NCBI GenBank assembly: GCA_023404955.1
Contig: JAEXZY010000010.1
Coordinates: 62,001 to 126,000 of the forward strand
Length of the DNA: 64,000 bases
Origin: Actinomycetes bacterium
GTDB taxonomy: Bacteria; Actinomycetota; Actinomycetes; Mycobacteriales; Mycobacteriaceae
Direction: 5' to 3'
Shown here: one piece after another, positions 25,083 to 32,755 of the stretch
Layout of the letters: each line of letters begins with the position of its first letter
How positions within the stretch are numbered: the stretch's first letter is position 1
Notes under the pieces: generated by a model
Seen by the model: the letters and a program-made list of their open reading frames with translations, nothing else
Told to the model about the DNA's origin: nothing
The model's database searches: none
Position numbers and translations under genes: made by a program

Positions 25083-26606
25083 TCAATCCTCCGAGACGAT
25101 AGGGGTGTTGGCGGCCGGCCCGGCGGGCACCAGCCGGGGGCCTTTCGGGCCGAAGACGTCTGCAGGCTCGGGAAAGAGCCGCAGCGCAAGCGGATACAGC
25201 ACCGCAGCCAACCCCAGGCCCACCGGGATGCTCAGGTCGACACCGGCAGCGAGATCCCCGAGCGGACCGACGAATTGGCCGGGCAGGTTGACGAAGCAGA
25301 TCGACAACGCCGCCGCGATCAGCCAGGCGCCGAGGCCCCGCCAGTTCCAGCCGTGCCGGAACCAGTAGCGGCCGCCACGCTGACGACGGTTGAACACCTG
25401 CAGCGCATCCGAGTCATACCAGCCGCGACGGGTGAACCAGCCCAACATCATCACCACCATCCACGGCGCCGTACACGTGACGATCAGCACCGCGAACGTC
25501 GAGATGCTCTGCACCACGTTGAACGCGAAGCGTCCGACGAAGATGAACACGATCGCCAGCGAGCCGATGAACACGGTGGCCTGTACCCGGCTGAAGCGCG
25601 GGAACACACTCGAGAAATCCAGACCCGTGCCGTAAAGCGCGGTCGTGCCGGTCGACATGCCGCCGATCAACGCGATCAGACACACGGGCACGAAGTACCA
25701 GCCGGGGGAGACGGCCAGCAGACCGCCGACATAGTCGCCGTCGTCGATGAATTCCGGTGCGGCGGTGGCGACGACGGTCGCGGTGACGAGCCCGAAGAGG
25801 AACGGCACCAGGGTGGCCAGTTGCGCGCCGAATGCAGCGAGCATCGGCTGCCACGACGGGGTGTCACGGGGGATGTAGCGCGCCCAGTCGCCGAGGAACG
25901 CGCCGAAGCTCACCGGGTTCGACATCACGATCAACGCGGCACCGACGAACGACGGCCAGTACAGCGGGTCGGCAGCGGTCAGGGTGCCGGCGTAGCCCGG
26001 ATCGAAGGTGCCGCCGAAGGCGAAGATGCCCGCCAGGAACAGCACGGTCGCGGCGAAGACCGCGATCTTGTTGACCAGCAACATGAATCGGAACCCGTAG
26101 ATGCACACGACGAGTACCAGAAGCGCGAACACGCCGTAGGCCACGCCGACCGCGATGTCGTTGTCGGGCAGGCCGATCGCGCGGTGAGCGCCGCCGACGA
26201 GCACGTCTCCCGACGTCCACACCGAGATCGAGAAGAACGCGACGGCGGTCAGCAGCGACAGGAACGAGCCGACGACGCGGCCGTGCACGCCCAGGTGCGC
26301 CGACGACGACACCGCGTTGTTGGTGCCGTTGCGCGGCCCGAACAGCGACATCGGCGCGAGGATCGCGGCGCCCAGCAGCAGGCCGGCCAGGGTCGCGAGC
26401 AGGGCGTCGCGAAACGACAGCCCGAAGATGATCGGAAAGGTGCCCAGCACCACGGTGGCGATGGTGTTGGCGCCGCCGAAGATCAGCCGGAAGAGGTCGA
26501 GGGGGCCGGCGGTGCGTTCGGCGTCGGGGATGGGCTCGACGCCGTGGACCTCGACCTCGGTGGCCTTCGGTGGGGCGGCGCGGCCGGTGGCGGCGTTCGA
26601 GGTCAT
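25083..26606 (-). CDS. NCS1-family purine/cytosine-type permease
   Basis: This 507-residue protein has about twelve transmembrane helices and NCS1 motifs such as FGGANTIATVVLGTFPIIFGLSF and SNPVSFGAFLGDWARYIP. NCS1 members import nucleobases, hydantoins, allantoin or related nitrogen compounds by cation symport. It precedes the ureohydrolase by three bases on the same strand, which implies that it brings in the enzyme's guanidino or ureido substrate. It is divergent from the Lrp-type regulator at 26793. Two weak dyads lie in the 186-nt intergenic region. Confidence 0.9.
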   Translation of the reverse strand: MTSNAATGRAAPPKATEVEVHGVEPIPDAERTAGPLDLFRLIFGGANTIATVVLGTFPIIFGLSFRDALLATLAGLLLGAAILAPMSLFGPRNGTNNAVSSSAHLGVHGRVVGSFLSLLTAVAFFSISVWTSGDVLVGGAHRAIGLPDNDIAVGVAYGVFALLVLVVCIYGFRFMLLVNKIAVFAATVLFLAGIFAFGGTFDPGYAGTLTAADPLYWPSFVGAALIVMSNPVSFGAFLGDWARYIPRDTPSWQPMLAAFGAQLATLVPFLFGLVTATVVATAAPEFIDDGDYVGGLLAVSPGWYFVPVCLIALIGGMSTGTTALYGTGLDFSSVFPRFSRVQATVFIGSLAIVFIFVGRFAFNVVQSISTFAVLIVTCTAPWMVVMMLGWFTRRGWYDSDALQVFNRRQRGGRYWFRHGWNWRGLGAWLIAAALSICFVNLPGQFVGPLGDLAAGVDLSIPVGLGLAAVLYPLALRLFPEPADVFGPKGPRLVPAGPAANTPIVSED

Positions 26607-26658
26607 CGTCTGGCTCCTCCGGGTGTGATGCAGACAACGCTAGGACCAGCCCGGCCGG

Positions 26659-26702
26659 TTCGCAATCGCATCGCTCGCGCAGCCCTGCGCTGTCGTTGCG
26701 AA
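26659..26702. promoter_or_regulatory. candidate Lrp-type operator (spaced dyad)
   Basis: TTCGCAA (26659-26665) and TTGCGAA (26696-26702) are perfect inverted repeats spaced 30 bases apart, between the divergent permease and Lrp-family genes. Widely spaced half-sites are common for Lrp/AsnC regulators, so this is a plausible but unproven binding site. Confidence 0.35.
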
Positions 26703-26753
26703 AAAGCGGCCGCAGGTCACAAAACCGCCATTCAGTGGCAGAATCAAGCGGTC

Positions 26754-26772
26754 ACAGCGCACCATGTGCTGT
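26754..26772. promoter_or_regulatory. candidate operator (imperfect palindrome)
   Basis: ACAGC-GCACCATGT-GCTGT is a 19-bp imperfect palindrome, 20 bases upstream of the regulator's ATG at 26793. It could be the regulator's autoregulatory site. Confidence 0.3.
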
Positions 26773-26792
26773 CACGGTGAGGCGGAAAAATC

Positions 26793-27680
26793 ATGGACGA
26801 GGTGGACGGGGCGATCGTCGGCTTGCTCGAACACGACGGCCGGCTGACACATCACGAGATCGCCGCGGCGGTCGGGCTGTCGCGCTCAGCCGCGGCCACG
26901 CGGGTGCACCGCTTGCTCAGTTCGAGGCAGGTCGTGGTGCGCGGTGTCGTGCATCCCGCCGTGCTCGGCCGTGGCGCACTGGCGCACCTCGGCATCGTCG
27001 TGGCGGGGCCGGCCGCGCCGATCGCGCGGGCGCTGGCCGTGCGCAGCGATGTCGCGTTCCTGTCGTTGACCAGCGGTACCCACGGCATCGTCGCCGAGCT
27101 CCGGGCCCGTTCGCTGACCGAGATCGACCGTGCCATTGGCGAAGTCCGCGGCCTCCCCGACGTTGTCGGCGTGGACACGCTGTCCTACGTCGAGGTGGTG
27201 CGCGACGTCATCGGTCCGGTTGGAGAGGTCGGCGTGACGATCGACGACGTGGACCGCCGGTTGTTGCGCGCGCTGCAGGACGATGGTCGCGCATCGTATG
27301 TGGATCTCGCTGCTGCCGTGGGCCTTTCGGCCGCCGGCGCGCGACGGCGGGTGGTGCGGTTGGTGGCGAACAACGTGGTGCGTATCGGTGCCGTGGTGCG
27401 CCACTCGGGACAGGATCGACAGAGCGCGGTCGGCGTGGGGATCCGGTTGGCCGGCGCGGCTGAGCCGGTGGTCGCGGCACTGCGCGCGATGCCTGCGGCG
27501 ATCTTCGTCGCACGGGTCCTCGGTCGGTGCGACGTGCTCGCGACGGTGCGAGGCTTCTCGGCCGCGCAGCTGGTGGACGTCGTCGACGAGATCAGGGGGC
27601 TGCCCGGGGTCACCGCCGTCGAGAGCTGGGTGCACCTCGACGTTGTCAAGGAGAACTACGCCTCGGGATTCCCGGAGTGA
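26793..27680 (+). CDS. double-domain Lrp/AsnC family transcriptional regulator
   Basis: This 295-residue protein is twice the usual Lrp size and contains two AsnC-type modules. Residues 1-60 and about 150-210 each have an AsnC-type helix-turn-helix (MDEVDGAIVGLLEHDGRLTHH and DVDRRLLRALQDDGRASYVDL), and each is followed by an alpha-beta ligand-binding region. Lrp proteins sense amino acids or derivatives. It is divergent from the permease/ureohydrolase operon and is the obvious candidate to control it. Its stop codon at 27678-27680 lies inside the first copy of the tandem repeat at 27675. Confidence 0.9.
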   Translation: MDEVDGAIVGLLEHDGRLTHHEIAAAVGLSRSAAATRVHRLLSSRQVVVRGVVHPAVLGRGALAHLGIVVAGPAAPIARALAVRSDVAFLSLTSGTHGIVAELRARSLTEIDRAIGEVRGLPDVVGVDTLSYVEVVRDVIGPVGEVGVTIDDVDRRLLRALQDDGRASYVDLAAAVGLSAAGARRRVVRLVANNVVRIGAVVRHSGQDRQSAVGVGIRLAGAAEPVVAALRAMPAAIFVARVLGRCDVLATVRGFSAAQLVDVVDEIRGLPGVTAVESWVHLDVVKENYASGFPE

Positions 27681-27773
27681 GATTGTCTTCGGCCCATCTT
27701 CAGCGACATTGTCGGCGGTTGGTGAGGTGGGCTCGGTATCCGCCGACAAAGTCGCTCGGGGTGGGTCGCTGAG
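27675..27773. repeat. 99-bp palindromic tandem repeat, copy 1
   Basis: This copy and the one at 27831-27929 are offset by exactly 156 bases and differ at only four of 99 positions. It contains a 17-base inverted repeat (27702-27718 and 27740-27756, one mismatch) around a 21-base loop; the inner 10 bases TTGTCGGCGG/CCGCCGACAA pair perfectly. The repeat starts within the regulator's last codons. Confidence 0.85.
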
Positions 27774-27830
27774 GGGAAGGCCGCGGGTTTCCTTGGTTCT
27801 TGCGGGTGGGCTGCGGGCGTCGGATTTCCC

Positions 27831-27929
27831 GAGTGAGATTGTCTTCGGCTCATCTTCAGCGACAGTGTCGGCGGTTGGTGAGGTGGGCTCGGTATCCGCC
27901 GACAATGTCGCTCGGGGTGGGCCGCTGAG
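27831..27929. repeat. 99-bp palindromic tandem repeat, copy 2
   Basis: This is the second copy, with inverted arms at 27858-27874 and 27896-27912, again one mismatch. It ends ten bases before the stop of the threonine-aldolase-like gene on the other strand. Together the two copies fill the 258-nt convergent gap and could be bidirectional terminators or a duplicated mobile palindrome. Confidence 0.85.
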
Positions 27930-27938
27930 AGATTTACG

Positions 27939-28976
27939 TCAGCGCAGCGTCGCCAGCACGTCGTCCACCTCGTCCTGCGTCGTCGCCCAGGAGCACACCA
28001 GCCGCCACACCGGCTCGTCGAGATTGGGCTGATGCACCTGATGAGACCGCAACAGCCGGTCGATCGCTTCAGGATCGAGCCGCACGAACACCTCGTTCGC
28101 CTCGACCGGTGACGCCAGCGTGAAGCCGAGCTCCTCGAGCCCGGCGCCGAGCGCGGCCGCCATCGCGTTCGCATGCGCGGCACTGCGTAGCCACAGATCG
28201 TCGGACAGCAGCGCCACGAACTGTGCCGCCACATACCGGTGCTTGCTCGCCAGATGGCCGATCTGCTTCTGTACGAAGCTGATACCGGTGAAGTGCTCGG
28301 GCCGTCGCACCAGGATCGCATCGCCGAACAGCAACCCGTTCTTCGTTCCGCCCACCGTCACGATGTCCGCGTCGCCGACCGCGTCGATCGGCGAGACCTG
28401 CTGACTTGCAATGGCATTGGCTACCCGCGCCCCGTCGACGTGGACGAGCAGGCCGAGATCGTGCGCATGATCGACGAAGTCCTTGATGACGGGCGCCGAC
28501 CAGACGCGGCCGTTCTCGGTCGACTGCGTGATCGTCACGATGCGTGGCTGGGAGTGATGCACCGGCCCGCGACGCGTCACCCGGCGATCCAACTCGTCGG
28601 TCCCGATGATGCCGTCGGCGCTCGGCAACCGCGTCAACTGCGCACCCGAGAGCCGCACCGGCCCGCCCGCCTCGTCGAGCAGCACGTGCGCGACGTCGCT
28701 GCAGAGGATCTCGTGCCACGGCTGCACCGCCGAACTCAACGCGATGATGTTGGCCGCCGTACCGGTGAACGCGTAGAGCACCTCGGCGCCCGGGGAATCG
28801 AAAGCCTCCCGCAACGCCGCCGCGGCCTGCGCGGTGACAGGATCGTCGCCGTACGACGGCGCCGGCCCGGTGTTGGCGCGGACCAGCGCGTCGAGGACGG
28901 CAGGGTGTGCGGGTGCGGCGTTGTCGGACGCGAAGGCAGCGGAGACAGGCACGCTCGCCATTGTGCCCCCGCTCAT
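27939..28976 (-). CDS. threonine-aldolase-like PLP enzyme
   Basis: This 345-residue fold-type I PLP enzyme resembles low-specificity threonine aldolases/beta-eliminating lyases. Visible motifs are FASDNAAPAHPAVLDAL, SYGDDPVT, the TGTAAN loop, VHVDGARVANA and the PLP-lysine motif TVGGTKNGLLFGD. It would cleave threonine or a related beta-hydroxy amino acid to glycine plus aldehyde. ATG 28976 overlaps the upstream helicase stop as ATGA, suggesting translational coupling; ATG 28961 is an alternative. The coupling with a helicase is unexpected functionally and may be simple compaction. Confidence 0.88.
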   Translation of the reverse strand: MSGGTMASVPVSAAFASDNAAPAHPAVLDALVRANTGPAPSYGDDPVTAQAAAALREAFDSPGAEVLYAFTGTAANIIALSSAVQPWHEILCSDVAHVLLDEAGGPVRLSGAQLTRLPSADGIIGTDELDRRVTRRGPVHHSQPRIVTITQSTENGRVWSAPVIKDFVDHAHDLGLLVHVDGARVANAIASQQVSPIDAVGDADIVTVGGTKNGLLFGDAILVRRPEHFTGISFVQKQIGHLASKHRYVAAQFVALLSDDLWLRSAAHANAMAAALGAGLEELGFTLASPVEANEVFVRLDPEAIDRLLRSHQVHQPNLDEPVWRLVCSWATTQDEVDDVLATLR

Positions 28977-31312
28977 CGGCCGGCGAGCCAGGCGAAGAAC
29001 TCCTCGGCGTCGAACACCGGCTTGCCGTACTCGACGGCCTTGCGGGCCTTGCCCGACTGCGTGCCGGCCTCCGCCGTGACGAGCACGTCGCACCGCGTCT
29101 TCGACACCGTCTTCACCGGCACCAAACCCGCGGCCGCGGCCAACTCCTCCATCTCCGGACGCTCGACGATGCGCCCGGCCGGGTCCTGCGCAGTTCCGGT
29201 GAAGCAGATCCTCGTCCCCGCGACGAGCACCGTGCCGATGTCGGGTTCCTCGGCGTCCCCGCCGATGTCCGACGTGAGGTCGACTCCGAGCAGCTCCGAG
29301 GCAGATCGCAGCCGGGCACGCACGTCGTCGGTCAGCCGCACCCGCGAGGCGGCGCGACGCAGCTGATCGGCCACCGACTGGCGCGCAGCGGCATCCCACG
29401 TCGACGCCGCACCCGGTGCCGGCTTCTCGCCCAGCAGCACCGCTCCGACGTCGCGGCTGATCCGCAGCAGCGCCGACAACCCCGGCAGGTGCTCGGCCGC
29501 CGGCGTCGGGGCCGCCGCATCACGGGTGACCAGCAGCCCTGCGGACTCGACCGCGTCGGGCTCTTCGAATGCCGTCGCACCGTCCGTGGTCGCCGTGTCC
29601 CGCCGAGCCTGCATCGCCGCCTGCGCCCGCTCCAGCGCGGTGCGTCCCGTGACGCGCGTGCCCCGCAGATCGACCCCTAGCGGCATCGGCGTGACATAGC
29701 CGAGCCGTTTGAGCTCGAAATCGAGCAAGCCCAGCTGCTCGTCGACCCCGGGTCCGACCGGAGTGCACCCCGCGAGCATCGGCGCGATCACCGCCCACGC
29801 CTCACGCAACGTCGGCGCCAACAGCACATCGGACACCGTGATGCCGTAGGCCGACCGCGCGTCGGCCAGATCGCGCTGCGGATTGATCAGCGTCGAGACC
29901 GCGGTGCCGTCGTCGAAGGCGACCGCGAGCTCCACCGGTCGTGGCCGCGACATCCGGCCCTCGTCACCCACCGTCAGCATCCCGAACGCGCAGAACCGGT
30001 GCGCGCCGGTGCCGTCGCCGCCACCCCGGAGGAACCGCGCGATCCGCCGGTCGGTCTTCAGATCCTTTGGCAGCACAGGCCTTTTGAGCACCAGCCCGGC
30101 CAAGGAGGTGCAGCGGCTGAGCGCCACGTACAGCTGCCCGGTCGAGAACATGCCGCCGGTCAGGTCGACGACCACGCGGTCCAGCGTCTGACCCTGGCTC
30201 TTGTGGATCGTGATCGCCCACGCCAGCTTGAACGGCAGCTGGGTGTAGGTGCCGATGACTTCGCGGCTCAGCGACCCGCCGTCGAGCACCGGTCGGGTGG
30301 CCTCCCAGCTGAACGGCGCCACCTCGGCGCACGACCCGTCGGGGAACTCGACCTCGACGACGGCGCCGTAGCGGTCGTAGCCGACCCCGACCACGCGGCC
30401 GATGCTGCCGTTGACCCAGCGGTCGCCCTGGTCGTTGTTGAGCATCATGACCTGCGCACCCACCTTGAAGCGCAGCGTCTCCTCGACGGGCGGTTCGAAC
30501 AGGCTCAGATCGCCGGAAATCCTTGCCTGGTGGACGAACTCGTCACCGGTCAGGCGCTCGAGCTGCTGGCGGTTACGCGCTGTCACCAGGCGGTTGGTCG
30601 GTGCCAGAGTCAACCAGAACTCGTCGTCGGGTGGGACGAAGTCCTTGTCGGCGCGGGCGTTGAGCTGCTCCTGGGCGTGGCCGAGGAGAACGCCCTCGCG
30701 AATCTCGTTCAGAGTGGCTGTCATTCGGTCATCGCCGAGCTGACGGAACACCGTGGTCAGCGAGACGGTCGGGAAGTCCTCTCGGTGGAACGAGTGTGCC
30801 GAGAAGAAGTAGGGCGTCTCGTAGGTGCTCTCGAAGAAGCCGGTCTCGTGCTCGGTCACCACCGGCGGCAACTGGTACAGGTCGCCGACGAGCACGATCT
30901 GCACACCACCGAACGGCGTACCCGGCATGGGCCCGAACCGGTACAACGCGGCGGCGATCATGTCGAAGACATCGGCACGCACCATCGACGCCTCGTCGAT
31001 GATCAGCGTCTGCAGCGACGCCAGCGTCTTGGTGAAGCGGCCGGGCCGGTAGTCACCGCCGCGCACATCGGCGAGGGTCGTCGTCGCCCGGAACCCGAAC
31101 AGCCGATGAATGGTGTAGCCGTCGACGTTCAGCGCAGCGATCCCCGTCGGTGCCACCACCACGACGCTGCGATCGGTGTCGGCCAGGAAGCGGCGGATCA
31201 GCGTCGACTTACCGGTGCCGGCCTTGCCGGTGAGGAACACGTTGCCGCGGTCGGCGAGCCGGTCGAGTGCGTGGCGGAACTCGTCGGTGAGGACGATGCC
31301 ATCGCGCGCCAT
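28973..31312 (-). CDS. Pif1-like helicase with degenerate exonuclease-like region and C-terminal BRCT domain
   Basis: This 779-residue protein begins with a superfamily 1B helicase core: Walker A GKAGTGKS (29-36), TGIAA, Walker B DEAS (106-109), LVGDLYQLPPV and, in the second domain, AWAITIHKSQGQTLD plus YVALSRCTSL. Residues about 455-540 (VELAVAFDDG, LINPQRDLADARSAYGITVSDVLLAPTL, PVGPGVDEQLGLLDFELKRLG) follow the layout of a DnaQ-like DEDDh exonuclease but lack its catalytic acidic and His residues. The last ~90 residues (ICFTG, KTVSKTRCDVLVTAE, KPVFDAEEFFAWL) look like a BRCT domain. It probably unwinds DNA and is recruited by BRCT contacts. ATG 31312 begins the helicase; upstream codons have no homology. 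Confidence 0.85.
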   Translation of the reverse strand: MARDGIVLTDEFRHALDRLADRGNVFLTGKAGTGKSTLIRRFLADTDRSVVVVAPTGIAALNVDGYTIHRLFGFRATTTLADVRGGDYRPGRFTKTLASLQTLIIDEASMVRADVFDMIAAALYRFGPMPGTPFGGVQIVLVGDLYQLPPVVTEHETGFFESTYETPYFFSAHSFHREDFPTVSLTTVFRQLGDDRMTATLNEIREGVLLGHAQEQLNARADKDFVPPDDEFWLTLAPTNRLVTARNRQQLERLTGDEFVHQARISGDLSLFEPPVEETLRFKVGAQVMMLNNDQGDRWVNGSIGRVVGVGYDRYGAVVEVEFPDGSCAEVAPFSWEATRPVLDGGSLSREVIGTYTQLPFKLAWAITIHKSQGQTLDRVVVDLTGGMFSTGQLYVALSRCTSLAGLVLKRPVLPKDLKTDRRIARFLRGGGDGTGAHRFCAFGMLTVGDEGRMSRPRPVELAVAFDDGTAVSTLINPQRDLADARSAYGITVSDVLLAPTLREAWAVIAPMLAGCTPVGPGVDEQLGLLDFELKRLGYVTPMPLGVDLRGTRVTGRTALERAQAAMQARRDTATTDGATAFEEPDAVESAGLLVTRDAAAPTPAAEHLPGLSALLRISRDVGAVLLGEKPAPGAASTWDAAARQSVADQLRRAASRVRLTDDVRARLRSASELLGVDLTSDIGGDAEEPDIGTVLVAGTRICFTGTAQDPAGRIVERPEMEELAAAAGLVPVKTVSKTRCDVLVTAEAGTQSGKARKAVEYGKPVFDAEEFFAWLAGR

Positions 31313-31387
31313 GGCAGCCCAGGGTAGTGCCGGCGCCTCCAGTGAGAAGCCATGGTCGTGCTGGGCGCCCAATCGCAGCCCGGAATG

Positions 31388-32101
31388 CTATTCCGCGGGG
31401 GAGGGGGGCGGCTTGGACCGCCACGCCCGCCAACCCCGATGCGCGGCATAGGCCCCGGCGCCGGCCGTCAGGCACCACACCACGATCGCGGCGATCAGCA
31501 GTGGTGCCGAGAACGAGCCGAAGGTGGACCCCAGCGCCGTGTACGCGAACGCCTTGGGCGCCGAGCCGATCACCGCGCCGGCCGCCATCTGCCAGACCGG
31601 GACCCCGAACGCGCCGAACGTGTAGGACGCGAGCGCGTCGTTGATGCCCGGCACGAAGCGCTGGCCGACCACAGCCCACAAGCCGCCGCGGCGGATCAGC
31701 GCGTCCACCCTCGCGGAGCGCTCCGGCCCCAGCAGTGCGTGGGCACTGTTCCGGCCTGCGCGCCGTCCCGCCACGGACGTCAGCACCGCCGAGCCGACCG
31801 TCGCGCCCAACGTGACGAACGTGCCGAGCACCGGGCCGAACAAGAAACCGCTGCCGGCGGCCAGCAGCGGACCGGGCACCAGGACCGCGCCCAGCACCGA
31901 GGACACCGCCACGTAGACCACCGGCGCCAGCGGGCCGGCGGACTCGATGAACGAGCGCACTTCGGCGACATCGATGACCTGGCGGATCGCGGTCAGGTAG
32001 AACAGCACACCGAGGACAGCCGCGAACAGCGCGAGCCGCAGGATGTGGGGGCGTCGCGACGTCTGTGGAGTGCCTTCGGGGTCAACCATGCCGAGAGCCA
32101 T
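31388..32101 (-). CDS. TVP38/TMEM64 (VTT/DedA-like) membrane protein
   Basis: This 237-residue integral membrane protein has five to six hydrophobic segments and the VTT core: VPGPLLAAGSGFLFGPVLGTFVTLGATVGSAVL near the middle and GQRFVPGINDALASYTFGAFGVPVW later. VTT proteins are linked to lipid scrambling and membrane homeostasis. An in-frame ATG at 32089 is an equally good start. It lies 75 bases upstream of the Pif1-BRCT gene on the same strand. Confidence 0.88.
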   Translation of the reverse strand: MALGMVDPEGTPQTSRRPHILRLALFAAVLGVLFYLTAIRQVIDVAEVRSFIESAGPLAPVVYVAVSSVLGAVLVPGPLLAAGSGFLFGPVLGTFVTLGATVGSAVLTSVAGRRAGRNSAHALLGPERSARVDALIRRGGLWAVVGQRFVPGINDALASYTFGAFGVPVWQMAAGAVIGSAPKAFAYTALGSTFGSFSAPLLIAAIVVWCLTAGAGAYAAHRGWRAWRSKPPPSPAE

Positions 32102-32128
32102 CCTGCCGTAGCCCGTTAAGTTGGCAGA

Positions 32129-32755
32129 GTGACTGCAACGCCGGGGGAGCTGACGGGCACGGAACGCGCGGTGCTACTGGTGCTGATGGCCCGGGCCCGC
32201 CCCGTGCCGAATTCCGAGCTGGCGGCCCTGGGTCCCGCGCTGGACAAACCGGGCCGGGAAAAACTCAACCGGTTGGGGTTGATCGACTCCGAGCGCGTCG
32301 GCAACCGGTACGTCCACGAGCTGACCGACCGGGGTTGGCGAATGTGCCGAGAACTGCTCGACGCGCCGCCACCAGCGCGGGCCACCGGGCCGGCGAAGGC
32401 GCTGCAGACGATCCTCGCGGGCCTGGGCCGCTACCTCCAGACGGCGCACCTGAGCCTGGCCGACGTGTTCGGCCCGGGGGACACGGCAGCGGACGCGCCG
32501 AGCGTCGAGGACCGCATCCGCGCGGTCTACACCGAGTTGGCGCCCCGACCGGGTGGCTGGGTGCCGCTGCGCCGGCTGCGCGCCGAACTCGACGCGCCGC
32601 GTGACGCCGTCGACGCCGCGCTGGCCGCGCTGCACCGCACCCCGGGGGTGAGCGTCATCCCGGAGGAGAACCAGAAACAGCTGACCGACGAAGACCGCGC
32701 CGCCGCCGTGCTGATCGGCGACCGGCCCAAACACCTGATCGCGATAGAGGCCTGA
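32129..32755 (+). CDS. hypothetical protein, probable winged-helix partner of the dual ATPase
   Basis: I do not recognise a named family for this 208-residue protein. The N-terminal 75 residues (GTERAVLLVLMARARPVPNSELAALG, KLNRLGLIDSERVGNRYVHELTDRGWR) read like a winged-helix domain with its wing, and residues 125-205 (GGWVPLRRLRAELDAP, ALAALHRTPGVSVIPEENQ) like a second small helical or winged unit. It starts at GTG 32129, and its TGA overlaps the ATG of the ATPase gene by one base (TGATG). The pair therefore probably forms one complex, with this protein as a DNA-binding or adaptor subunit (inference). Confidence 0.6.
   Translation: MTATPGELTGTERAVLLVLMARARPVPNSELAALGPALDKPGREKLNRLGLIDSERVGNRYVHELTDRGWRMCRELLDAPPPARATGPAKALQTILAGLGRYLQTAHLSLADVFGPGDTAADAPSVEDRIRAVYTELAPRPGGWVPLRRLRAELDAPRDAVDAALAALHRTPGVSVIPEENQKQLTDEDRAAAVLIGDRPKHLIAIEA

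Noticed and set aside
24081..26780. A 899-codon open frame antisense to the ureohydrolase and permease
   Set aside because: Its product is dominated by Arg, His, Asp, Gly and Glu without domains, as expected for the complement of a GC-rich membrane-protein gene.
27675..27929. A CRISPR array
   Set aside because: There are only two copies, the repeat is 99 bp with a long internal stem, and no cas gene is near.
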